From: Limnanthes douglasii subsp. nivea
Taxonomy: Eukaryota; Streptophyta; Magnoliopsida; Brassicales; Limnanthaceae
NCBI GenBank assembly: GCA_036936605.1
Contig: JAUPFV010000005.1
Coordinates: 149,545,195 to 149,609,194, forward strand
Direction: 5' to 3'
Length of the DNA stretch: 64,000 bases
In this document: in pieces, positions 10,100 to 20,060 of the stretch
Position numbering within the stretch: the first letter of the stretch is position 1
How the letters are laid out: each line of letters begins with the position of its first letter
Notes under the pieces: model-generated
Database searches by the model: none
Told to the model about the DNA's origin: nothing
The model's input: the letters and a program-made list of their open reading frames with translations, nothing else
Made by a program: the position numbers and the translations under genes

Positions 10100-12400
10100 T
10101 TTTTTTTGTACATAGGACTACTTTACTTAGAATATTGATGTTAATTCAACTAAATGTATTCATTTTCAAATAGTAAATACCTATCAGGGTAGAAATAAAA
10201 ATTATGGCATCGGGAGTATATCGAGACACTTATCGTCGCATTACCTTTTGTATCCTTCTAAAATTGATAAAGAAGGAAACACATTCATATATCTTCAAAC
10301 AAGTAATGTTTTTTGTTAATAAAAATACATATAGAGAACAAACCATGATATACAATATTGGTACTTCACAACCATTTAGTTTTGCCTCCAATTGAAGATA
10401 TATAAATTGGATACGTAATGAGATAAACACAAGAGCCACCCGCATCCCATGTACCTCTATACGATTAGAAACTTTTAAATAGTTTCTAAAATAAAAACAA
10501 ATCATTCATGCTATTGTGTTAGCTTTGTTAAAAAAATTCTTTGACTGGTGATATAATAATATTTATTGATGTTGATATATTGTGTGTCATTTTACATTGG
10601 ACGGATCTTGAATGAATACTCCAAATAAGAATTGCATGGTTTCAATTTATTAGCAAATACAACGCTACTATAATTAGAGAGAGTATGTTAGAGTGTTTGA
10701 ATGCTTTTTAACTCAAAAATAAAATTGTGTCTATTCCATTTTATAATGCATCTGCTAAAGAGAGAGCTATTGTGTATTTTAAAAATGATTGCAACCCTGT
10801 ATTTCCTAAAATGTTTCATATTATATGTTTATGTCATATAATTTAATTGGTTGCAAAAGATGGAATGCATGTGATACATGAGGATTGTATCAACCCTATT
10901 GAAGTAGGGGTCCTACTATACTCGATCTCAGGTCCTAAAAAACTATTGGAAAAAAAATGTGTTAAGGCTAGTAAAAAGTCATTCAAGAAACGAGTTCTAG
11001 ATATATAAACTAGTGAATTTACATATTATCTTATTGCATGTGCTTATACATTTGAAGATGAGATTACTATGCTTTATAATAGATATTATCATAATACAGC
11101 TGTTGAAGATCAAAATTTGATTTATTGTACTCTAATATTAAGCTTGTTGAGGTTGTTTAGATATGAAACTAAAAATTTATACCCAATATACTCTAACATT
11201 CACTTAGCCCTTTATAAAATTACTAATCTTGTCATGCATACGAATAAATATAAGAATAACAGTGTATGTCATTATATGGTATCTCGCATGGAAGCAAAAT
11301 TTCTAAAGTATTTTCATCACATCCCATACGTTTAACTATTTGGTGCATTTTTATCTTTTTAAAAGAAGAAAAGATTTATGATTTTTAGTTACTTATTTTT
11401 ATAAAGCCTTAAAATTTCATGATGGTATAACCTATGATCATGAACTATATATTTGATAAGTTAACGTTTATCTTTATAAAATGTAGAATAGGTATGTTGA
11501 AAGATACATGAAAAATATAAATGTTAGATCTTTAAATATGGTGTGGACAATAATCGCCTGAGGGTAGGCTGGTAATTTCAGTTGGTATTTTACGGTGGTA
11601 TGTGGGTGTTTAAGCGGTGGTGTGTGGGTGTTTAGAGAGTAGAGAGATAATTAAGAAGCTTGGTAGCAGTTAATTCTCATTATTCATAGTTAATACAGGT
11701 GGTTGGGTATTTATACCCTGATATTGGGCCCTTATGGGCTTTCGGGTCATATTTAATGGACCCGGGTCATGTTTAAAGACCCATGAGCTCTAAGTAGGAG
11801 AGCAAGTAGCTTAGTCAAGAAGTGTTTAGGTGTTTTAGTACTTTTGTCATAGTTCGAACAGCCCTATGTTCATAGTGTTCAAAGTAATCTGTCCGGTCCA
11901 TGTCCATGTGACCTGTCCGGTTTCCGGAGAGACTAGACCGATTTGTCCTTGTTCGGGGAGCATGCTGAATTCGGACTCATCAAAATATAGCGGGTAATAA
12001 TAGTATTAATAAGGGAAAATGCTGAAGTCGCCCTAACTATGTGAAAATGGAAATGCTAGATAAAGGGGTGACAAGAGGAACCCCTCAAATTGATAATGAA
12101 GTGGCTAAATATTTTAACACTCAATTTGAGTTGCATCAGTATGAATCCCAAAACCCTCTTAATATCTTAAGGTGGTAGAGTTCCAAAAAAGACGAGTTTC
12201 CTATTATTTGCAGGTTAGCCAAAGAGATTTGTTTAATATTGATATCTACGATGGCAAGTAAATGTTATTTTAGTTGGGCTATGCTGCAATACATGATGAA
12301 AAAAATAAGATTGATGGGCGGGGCACTTGGAGTGCTTGTTGTAATCAAGGACTGGACTTCGTTGTATCATAAGATATAAGACGAATAGTATAAAATAAAA
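10100..12400 (+). pseudogene. hAT-superfamily transposase pseudogene (BED/ricesleeper-like), split by a solo LTR
   Basis: Three hAT parts appear in order. A BED-finger relic at about 10150-10245 (TKCIHFQIV, later SRHLS) has lost its second cysteine. The catalytic part at about 10570-11335 contains SIPFYNASA, YFKNDCNP and MFHIICLCHII, then KDGMHV; FHI-C-CHIINL is the hallmark block of plant hAT transposases. The C-terminal dimerisation domain at about 12110-12360 reads NPLNILRW, EFPIICRLAKEI, STMAS and VVIKDW. Multiple stops and frameshifts make it dead. A 444-bp LTR (11539-11982, AAATA duplication) sits between catalytic and dimerisation parts. I could not identify the terminal inverted repeats. 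The domain order is seen; activity in the past is inferred. Confidence 0.7.
11539..11982 (-). mobile_element. Solo LTR of the Tat-like Gypsy family
   Basis: It runs from TGGTGTGG to GGACTCATCA, the mirror of the TG...CA ends of the LTRs at 13490 and 23460. Long shared blocks include GACCCGGGTCAT, a GTTTAGGTGTTTTAGTACTT block, TTGTCATAGTTCGAACAG and several GTCCGG/CCGGAC sites. The 5 bases AAATA flank it on both sides (11534-11538 and 11983-11987). With no internal region, this is the typical product of recombination between two LTRs. It is clearly older or of another subfamily than the full element 1.5 kb away. Confidence 0.88.
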
Positions 12401-13489
12401 GAGAGCCAAAGGACATCTTCGATGAATTTCTATAAGAGGTTGAAGAAGAACTTGAATAAGATCTTGTGGATGAAGCTGAAGCTGATGTTGCAAGAAGTGA
12501 TGATGAAGATATTAAATTAGAAGACTGACTTGTCTAGATCAAGATGGATGACATTTATAATAGAGTTTGTAACGAGTAGTTCAATTTGAGAATATTTTTA
12601 CAACTAGTGGCCCGCGTGAGTATAAATTGTGAAAGGATTAAATCAATAATATTTATTTGTATCATTCAATCTCATAATTTAACAACTTATAACAATGTTT
12701 ATACCATTTATCAAAATTAACAAACAATAATAACTTATAGTATAAGCACACCATATTCACAATAATTTTATCACTAGTAAGTAATTATCAAAATATAACC
12801 ATGCTTGTAGTATTTATAATAATAATATTAATAATAATAAACTATAATCATTTTATATTAGTTTTAAATTACTATATATAAATTACATAGCAAATTTATT
12901 TATCAAACAATAACAATACTGGTACTAGTAAGTAATGATCATAATATAATGGTAATTATTGTATATACAATCAAACTAAAATAATAAAAATATAATAATC
13001 TTATATTACTTTTAAATTATAATATATAAAATATAATAATTAGTTTATCAAACAATGTTGTTTTTTATAAAAAAAATTTATATAATTGGTTGTTGTGACG
13101 ATCGTTACATTAATCTTGTTGTGTTAGTCGTTTACGTGACAGTTGTGTCGTGTGTTTACGTGACAATTACCATTTGTATGACTGTTGTGTGCATGGCGTT
13201 ACTAGTTTTACCGCGTCCTATTATCGTGCATACAATTATAGATTTGTCATGATCTTACTAATTTCCGCATCTCGTTAGGTATCGTTATTGTCATTTCAAC
13301 TTCAATCTCGAATTACGTGGGAGTGATACCTAATTTAATAATCATTGCTTTAAATTTCACTTGCGGTGTATGTTTTAATATTTGTGACTTTTAAGATTTG
13401 GTTTTGGAGTTTGCAAAATATTATCCATTTGGTGATTTTTAGTTAAAAAAATCTGCATTGAGTTGGACATTCACATGTTTTATCGATAT
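12401..13489. other. AT-rich interval, no gene seen
   Basis: 12600-13060 is mostly A/T with ATAATAATA tracts. 13060-13440 is more mixed but has no conserved translation. It may include the start of the Copia element whose later parts follow the Gypsy insertion at 23872. Confidence 0.5.
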
Positions 13490-13896
13490 TGATGAGTCCG
13501 AATAATGCCTCCTCTCCAGACAGGGACAGATCGGACCAAGACCACCAGACCGGACAAACCACTTTGAACACTTAGCCCATAGGACTGTTCGAACTATGAC
13601 AAAAGTACTAAAAAACCTAAACACTTCTTGACTAAGCTGCTTGCTCTCCTACTAAGAGCTCATTGGTCTATAAACGTGACCCGGGTCCATTAAACATGAC
13701 CCGAAAACCCATAAAGCCCAGAGGTAAGGGTATAAATTCCCAACCACCTACATTAAATAAAGGTAATGAAAATTAACTACAACCAGGCTTCTTAATTCTC
13801 CCTCTACTCTCTATTCAAAACATTAAACACATTCCAGCCTTGATAAACTCTGAAACAAATTACAAAATTACCCTCAGACAAAAATTAACCTCACCA
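13490..13896 (+). repeat. 5' LTR
   Basis: TG...CA ends; directly followed by the primer-binding site. Candidate TATA boxes are TCTATAAACG near 13668 and GGTATAAATTC near 13729. Same length as the 3' LTR. Confidence 0.93.
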
Positions 13897-13898
13897 AA

Positions 13899-13917
13899 TT
13901 GGCGACCACAGTGGGAG
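13899..13917 (+). promoter_or_regulatory. Primer-binding site
   Basis: TTGGCGACCACAGTGGGAG lies two bases after the LTR. TGGCGA pairs with a tRNA 3' end of TCGCCA, as in tRNA-Arg, which Tat/Ogre-type elements are known to use. The exact tRNA is inferred. Confidence 0.7.
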
Positions 13918-13969
13918 AACGAAGGTTCCTGAATCGAGCATTCAAAACCAACAAGAAAAGTCAGTCCGA

Positions 13970-16198
13970 ATGAATCTGGACGCCCCGGAAGTGACACCAG
14001 TTTTGCTCGAAGTGGTGGGTGAAAACGATGAATACACTATCGAGGAGCGCGATAGGCTAAAAGGCGAGATAGAAGCTCTGAGGGCTGAAAAGGCTATGAT
14101 GGGCATGAAAGAAAAATCGAAAGCATCAGTTGCTCATCATACTGATAACCCTATAGAGCGTGAGCCTTCGAAGACTCATGTAAGTACCAAGAAGACTCAT
14201 GCCAGCTCCAAAACGTCTCACTGGTCCAAGCCAATGGAGAGTTCTGACTCAGGCTCAAAGTCTTCTGATAGCTCTTCGGGTGATGAAGGAGTTGAAGAAT
14301 CCTTATCCTCTAGCAGCGATAAGGGTCGAACTAAAAAGAAGCAGAAGAAAATCAAAAAATACTCAAGGAAAAGGGATAGACATGGAAAGTTAAAGAAGAA
14401 TATTGGCAAAAGGTCATCTCACAGCCGGAGGCATGTAGACCGGATGCTGATGGATCCTTTTGCTTTCCACGATGAACTAGGTATCTTTGCAACTCCCAAT
14501 GAAGATACTGTGTTCAGTCGTAGCCGAAATTGGAGGCAATCTCCATTGTCTTCTAAAATTCTGTCCGGAAACCTCCCTAAGAGGTTTGATAGCACTAAAA
14601 TTGAAAAGTACGATGGAAGTATTGATCCAGACAATCATTTGGAGCAATTTAAAAACTTTATGATGAACTTTGATGATGATGACAAGCTACTTTGTAGAGC
14701 ATTCTCCCAATCGTTTACGGGGAGTGCTCTAAAATGGTATAACAACCTACCACAAGGTTGTATCAAGAATTTCGATACTTTTTGGGTGGCCTTTCGAAGG
14801 CAGTTCATTGGGAGTAAAGAGTTAAAGGGCAACGGGGACACAATAATCCATTGTGCCCACGAACCGAATGAATCCTTAAAAGAATATATAAGTCGTTTTG
14901 TGAACACCAAGAATGGGTTGGCTGATTGCTTCGAGCAAGTTGCAATAGCATCTTTGAGGCAGGGCTTGAACCCTGGCAATTTGGCTGATTCGGTGACCAG
15001 AAAGAAGGCCATGACTTGGGGAGGGTTGCTGAATCAGGTTGGAAAACATATTAACTTTGATGAAACAAAGAAGATGAGGGTGCACATGCAGGTGAGGTCT
15101 GCCCCGGTGGCACCAAACCCCAATCAGAATCAGTCCGGGAACAAGGCGAAGGAGACCGGACAAGGGCTTGGCAGGGCTAAAGCTCAATCTCATCCAGCTG
15201 CACCTGCTCAGAGTCAGCAATCCAGAAATAAGAGAGGGCCTTGGGTTCAACCGGAGTGGTTCGCAGAATTGAAAGAAAGTGTGGCCACCATTTATGATAA
15301 AACAAAGGAAGAGGTGCACTATAGAAGGCCGGCTACACTGCAATCCCCTAGAGAACACCAGAATAACTCTTTTACCGATGATTGTATAGCTTTAAAGCAA
15401 GAGGTTCAGAACTTGATTGAGAGGGGAAAGCTGGGGGCTTATGTTAAAAGAAGAGGAGGTAATAGACCTGACAATACCCACCGGGTTGGTTCAAGTAATG
15501 CTGCTCCGGAGGGAGCCATGGTTATAATCGAAAGGTTTGATGTGGAATCCGAATACTTGGATCCTGATCCAACTCGAAATAGAGTGGGTACCATTGAGGA
15601 ATGTTCTAGGACAGTCTTCGGGCTCATTAAGTTTTTTGAGTCACTTACAATTTTCGGAGGGGATACTATGACTGCTCCTACTGCTTCTTCAAGGAAGAGG
15701 CACGTTCATACTTTAGCTACCCAGCTAGAAGGAGGCATGACTTCCTATCAATCGCAAATTACATTCCCCTTAATTGTTCTTGATGAGGATGATCTAAGAG
15801 ATATAGCTGGCCCTCATGAAGATGTTGTTGTAATAGGAGCATCCATTGGGGGCAATGACATAAGACGAATTTTGGTGGATACTGGAAGCTCAACCAATAT
15901 CCTTTTCTTAACCACTTACAAGAGAATGAAAAATCCAGCCGTAATTCAGAGTTCGGACAGATCAATTGTGGGCTTTACTGACAGCTCAGCAGATGTGATC
16001 AGGGAGTTCGAAGAGGAAGTTCTATTGGGCAAGGGCCTTTTCAAGAAGATGGTCAGGATACTTTTTATTGTGGTAGATTGTCCCACCTGCTATAATGCTA
16101 TTTTAGGGAGGTCTTGGCTCTCTAGGATGTATGCAGTGGCTTCAACAGTCCACCAGTGTTTGAAATATGCTGTTCAAGGGCAGGTGGGAGTTGACTGA
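13970..16198 (+). CDS. gag-protease ORF of the Tat-type element, 742 codons
   Basis: The ORF starts at the first ATG after the primer site. Residues 1-160 are charged and low in complexity, with serine and lysine runs. Residues 200-350 hold the retrotransposon gag domain (KRFDSTKIEKYDGSIDP, DNHLEQFKNFM, LKWYNNLP, FRRQF). Residues about 380-420 are proline/glutamine rich. The aspartic protease lies at about residues 620-660 with ILVDTGSSTNIL; the DTGS triad is intact. The part after the protease runs towards the reverse transcriptase with NAILGRSWL. The terminating TGA at 16196 appears to be a mutation, because homology to the linker before reverse transcriptase (GSQKVARECY-like) continues in the same frame beyond it. 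Gag would form the particle and the protease would cut the polyprotein. Confidence 0.88.
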   Translation: MNLDAPEVTPVLLEVVGENDEYTIEERDRLKGEIEALRAEKAMMGMKEKSKASVAHHTDNPIEREPSKTHVSTKKTHASSKTSHWSKPMESSDSGSKSSDSSSGDEGVEESLSSSSDKGRTKKKQKKIKKYSRKRDRHGKLKKNIGKRSSHSRRHVDRMLMDPFAFHDELGIFATPNEDTVFSRSRNWRQSPLSSKILSGNLPKRFDSTKIEKYDGSIDPDNHLEQFKNFMMNFDDDDKLLCRAFSQSFTGSALKWYNNLPQGCIKNFDTFWVAFRRQFIGSKELKGNGDTIIHCAHEPNESLKEYISRFVNTKNGLADCFEQVAIASLRQGLNPGNLADSVTRKKAMTWGGLLNQVGKHINFDETKKMRVHMQVRSAPVAPNPNQNQSGNKAKETGQGLGRAKAQSHPAAPAQSQQSRNKRGPWVQPEWFAELKESVATIYDKTKEEVHYRRPATLQSPREHQNNSFTDDCIALKQEVQNLIERGKLGAYVKRRGGNRPDNTHRVGSSNAAPEGAMVIIERFDVESEYLDPDPTRNRVGTIEECSRTVFGLIKFFESLTIFGGDTMTAPTASSRKRHVHTLATQLEGGMTSYQSQITFPLIVLDEDDLRDIAGPHEDVVVIGASIGGNDIRRILVDTGSSTNILFLTTYKRMKNPAVIQSSDRSIVGFTDSSADVIREFEEEVLLGKGLFKKMVRILFIVVDCPTCYNAILGRSWLSRMYAVASTVHQCLKYAVQGQVGVD

Positions 16199-19100
16199 AG
16201 CAGCCAAAAGGTTGCAAGGGAATGTTATGCTACAGCCCTGGCGCCCCGAACGTTGGGGGCAGTTCGTATCAACGAGCAATAGAAATTTGGGGGGCTTTCT
16301 GGGGGTGTGGGTGAAATTGATGACCCCAGAGAGGCCCCTGGAGTATTAATACCAGTCGAAGAGGTAGAAACACATTGTTTAGAAGAAGGAAAAAGTGTTA
16401 AGATAGGGTCTAGAATGCCACCCGATCTGAAAAGTGAGATGTTAAAAATTTTGAAGAGCCATCAGCATGTTTTTGCTTGGTGCAATACTGATGTTACTGG
16501 GGTTCCATCAGATGTGATATCACATCACCTATCTGTCTAGAAAGACGTAGCACCGGTAGTTCAAAAGAGAAGGGCTTTTTCCAAGGAAAAGGCTGATGTT
16601 ATTGTACAAGAGGTTGATAGGCTCACAAAGATGGGGCATATCAAGGAGTCTCAATATCCTTTGTGGACTGCCAATCTGGTCCTGGTAAAAAAGAAAAATG
16701 GCAAGTGGCGTATGTGCATTGACTTTACAGACCTCAATAGGGCTCGCCCAAAAGATCTGTATCCAGTTCCCCGGATTGACCAGCTAGTAGACTCCACTTC
16801 TGGGAATAAGCTGCTATCCTTTATGGATGCTTTCTCCGGATACAATCAGATCCAAGTAGATCTGAAGGATCAAGAGCATAGCACATTTATCACCGATAGG
16901 GGTCTTCATTGCTACAAAGTAATGCCGTTTGGGTTGAAAATGCTGGGGCTACTTATCAGAGATTGGTAAACAAAGCCTTTGCTGATCAGATTGGAAGGAA
17001 TATGGAAGTATACATCGATGACATGATGGTGAAAAGTATGGATGAGCAGTTGCACTTTGCAGACCTCCAAGAAACTTTTACCAACTTGGTAAAGGTGAAT
17101 TTGAAGTTAAATCCAGAAAAATGTGTGTTCGGAGTGCAATCCGGGAAGTTCCTAGGTTATATAATAAGTGAGCAAGGGATACAGCCCGATCCGGACCAGC
17201 TCAATGCTCTATTTCAAATGGAGCCTCCTCGGAATATTAAAGAAGTACAATGATTAACAGGGAGGTTAGCTGCTTTAAACAGATTTATCTCAAGGTCTTC
17301 GGACAGATGCCCCCATTTTTTCAAACCTTGAAGGGTGCGAAGGGATTTGACTGGACCTCACAGTGTGATGAGGCTTTTCACGAAATCAAGAAGCATCTTT
17401 CCTCTCCCAAAACTTTATTTAAACCAGTTGATGGAGAGACACTCTTCGTATATTTGGCAGTTTCAAGTTGTGCCATCAATGCTGTGTTGGTGAGAGAAGT
17501 AGATAATTACCCCAATCCAGTGTACTACATCAGCAAAAGCCTGATAGATGCGGAAAGGAATTATTTGAAACTTGAAAAATTAGCATTGGCCCTGGTGATA
17601 GTTACAAGAAAGATGAGGCCTTATTTCCAAGCTCATCCTATTATTGTCCGAACATCTTTTCCTTTGAAGAATGTTCTTCAAAAGACAGACATTTCAAGTA
17701 GGATGACTAAGTGGTCGGTAGAATTAGGGGATTTCGATATAGATTTTGCTCCCCGAACAGCAGTCAAAGCCCAAGCTGTGGCTGATTTTCTAGTTGAATT
17801 CCACTTTGATAGAGATTCGGAGCTGACTACTGAGAAGACAGACAAAAAGGTCTGGGTCGTCCGGACGGATGGTGGATCCAGCACTATGGGATGTGGTGCA
17901 GGGGTGTGCTTGACTTCTCCATATGGTGACAAAATGTATCAGGCTATATGTTTTGCTTTCAAGGATTCCAATAATGAGTCTGAATACGAGGCATCTATAG
18001 CCGGTTTGAAGTTAACTTTTATTTGTGGGACCAAGAGGGTCAAGCTATTGAGTGACTCCCAGCTTCTTATCCACCATGCCCAAGGTCAATCTGAGGCTAA
18101 AAAGAAACAGCTAGTGGAGTATCTACTTCTTCTTAAAAATGAAGCACTCAAGTTTAAAAGCATTATTTATGAACATATACCCCGGACAGAAAATGAGTTA
18201 GCAGATTCATTGGCAACCATAGCATACACTGAGTCGTATCCATGGATCCATGTGCTAGAGAGCCCCTCCATTCAACTTGATATGGGTAAAGAAGATGAAA
18301 TTTTTGAAGTACAAATGAAACAACCTCAAGATTGGAGATTTCCTCTCCTGCAATACCTCTCCGATGGCATCGTGCCTCCGGATAAATCATTGGCAAGAAA
18401 ACTGAAACACAAGGCTCGTGGTTTTATCATACTGAGAGACGTTCTGTATAAAAAGTCTTACAGTAAACCTCTGCTGCGTTGTTTGGGGGATGATGAATCT
18501 CAAGTAGTCCTCTCCGAATTACATGATGGCGAGGGATCAGCTCATTTTGGATTCAGGGCTCTAACAAGGAGAGTTTTACTGGCTGGCTACTATTGGCCAT
18601 CTATCATGCAGGATGCTAAAGAACTGGTAAGAAGGTGTGACCCATGCCAAAGATACAGCAATGAAATTCATGTCCCAGCCATTCCTTTATAGCCAATTTC
18701 TGAGCCTATACCTTTTGCTTGATGGGGTTTGGATTTAGTGGGGCCTCTCCCTGTGGCGTCCGGAGGGCGCAAAACTATAACTGTTGCAATTGATTACTTT
18801 TCGAAGTGGATTGAAGCAACCCCTCTGGCAGGAACAACATCAAAAGCCGTTATAAAATTCATTCTATCCAACATTTGTTGCAGATTTGGTGTTCCACAAA
18901 AGATAACAACAGATAATGGACCATAGTTCGACAATAGGGAAATGGAGAGTTTATGTGCCTCAAAGAGTATACAACATTGTTTCTCTTCACCTTTCCACCC
19001 TCAAGCAAATGGTCAGGTTGAAGTGGCTAACAGAACAATACTGTCCGGTTTAAAGAAGAATTTGGAAGGGGCTGCTGGGAAGTGGCCTAGCTATTTACAA

Positions 19101-19580
19101 GAAGTTTTGTGGGCCTACCGGACAACACCTGGGGCTGCAACACAGGAGTCACCCTTTGCTTTAGTCTATGGGATGGATGCAATAGCTCCCATAGAAGCAA
19201 CTATCCCATCATTTCGTGTTCACAACTTCTCCGAATGCGCTAACGAAGTGGCAATCAGAAGTCAGCTCGACCTAATAGAAGAAAGACGAGTTAAAGCTCA
19301 CCTTAGAGCTGCACACTATCAGGGTTTAATGAGGAGCAGATTTGCTTCTAGAGTTAAAAGAAGAGATTTCCAACCGGGGGACAAGGTATTGAGGAAAGTC
19401 TTCTTACACACTAAAGAGAAGTTGCTCGACAAATTGGCCCCGACTTGGGAAGGACCTTATATGGTTGTTGAAAGGCTTAAACCCTGGAACATATTGACTA
19501 GAAGACAAAGATGGAAGAGTTCTGACGCACCCTTGGAATATCGAGCACCTCCGGATGTACTCGGAGTAACATTTGTGTAA
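16199..19580 (+). pseudogene. pol of the Tat-type element: reverse transcriptase, two RNase H domains, integrase (broken)
   Basis: Reverse transcriptase covers about 16625-17300: WRMCIDFTDLNRARPKD, LSFMDAFSGYNQI, MPFGLK, and the catalytic YIDD at 17011-17022. The ordinary RNase H follows (about 17400-17790; YYISKSL, NYLKLEKLALAL). A second, archaeal-type RNase H comes at about 17850-18220 (VRTDGGSS, NNESEYEA, RTENELADSLA). Integrase spans 18500-19500: zinc region ELHDGEGSAHFG and CDPCQ, core DLVGPLP, TDNGP and NGQVEVANR supplying D, D and E, and a C-terminal KVLRKVFLH part. Stops are at 16280, 16538, 17251, 18690, 18720 and 18924. Frameshifts lie in an A-run near 16940 and near 17310. Several stops replace glutamine or arginine codons, as expected from C-to-T change. 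Confidence 0.9.
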
Positions 19581-20060
19581 ATATTTACTTGTTTAAACAT
19601 CCATGTAAATATTTGGGGGCATACTCTTTCCTACCCTGGTGGCGCGGGGAGGTTTTAATGAGGTGTCCGGGTTTTTAATGAAATTTGATGCCTTCTTAAA
19701 AAATTTCCGAAGTGTTCTTACTTTGTCTTTTGTCACACCATCCGGATTGAAATAAAAGAGTGATGACCACTTAAACATTTGTCATCGGAGAATTTAAAGA
19801 CTCTCACTATGAAATAACTAAGGGCTATTTAAACACTAGCCACCAAAATTAAAACAGACTATGAAAGAATGTGAGAATTGTGCAAAACAAGGATATTCAT
19901 TGAAATAACTTAAGTGCCTTGGCCTTCCAAGGACTTTCAAATTGTCAAGAAGAGTAAAAGATCAATCCGGTCAGATACCGGACACACTTACAAAAAGAGT
20001 GCCTTGGCCTTCCAAGGACTTTAGTTTAGATAACATGAAAAGTAAAAAGTAATTCATAAT
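19581..20060. other. Spacer between pol and the antisense ORF with a duplicated 24-bp motif
   Basis: No coding potential. The 24-bp sequence beginning GTGCCTTGGCCTTCCAAGG occurs at 19914-19937 and 19999-20022; it is self-complementary in its middle (CCTTGG..CCAAGG), so it could form a hairpin 3' of both pol and the antisense gene. Confidence 0.6.

Noticed and set aside
12590..12660. Helitron-like ACTAGTGGCCCGCG sequence
   Set aside because: No 3' hairpin plus CTRR end and no Rep/helicase coding nearby; a short resemblance only.
14635..15358. Long minus-strand ORFs opposite gag (125 and 160 codons)
   Set aside because: Shadows of the gag reading frame; no independent motif.
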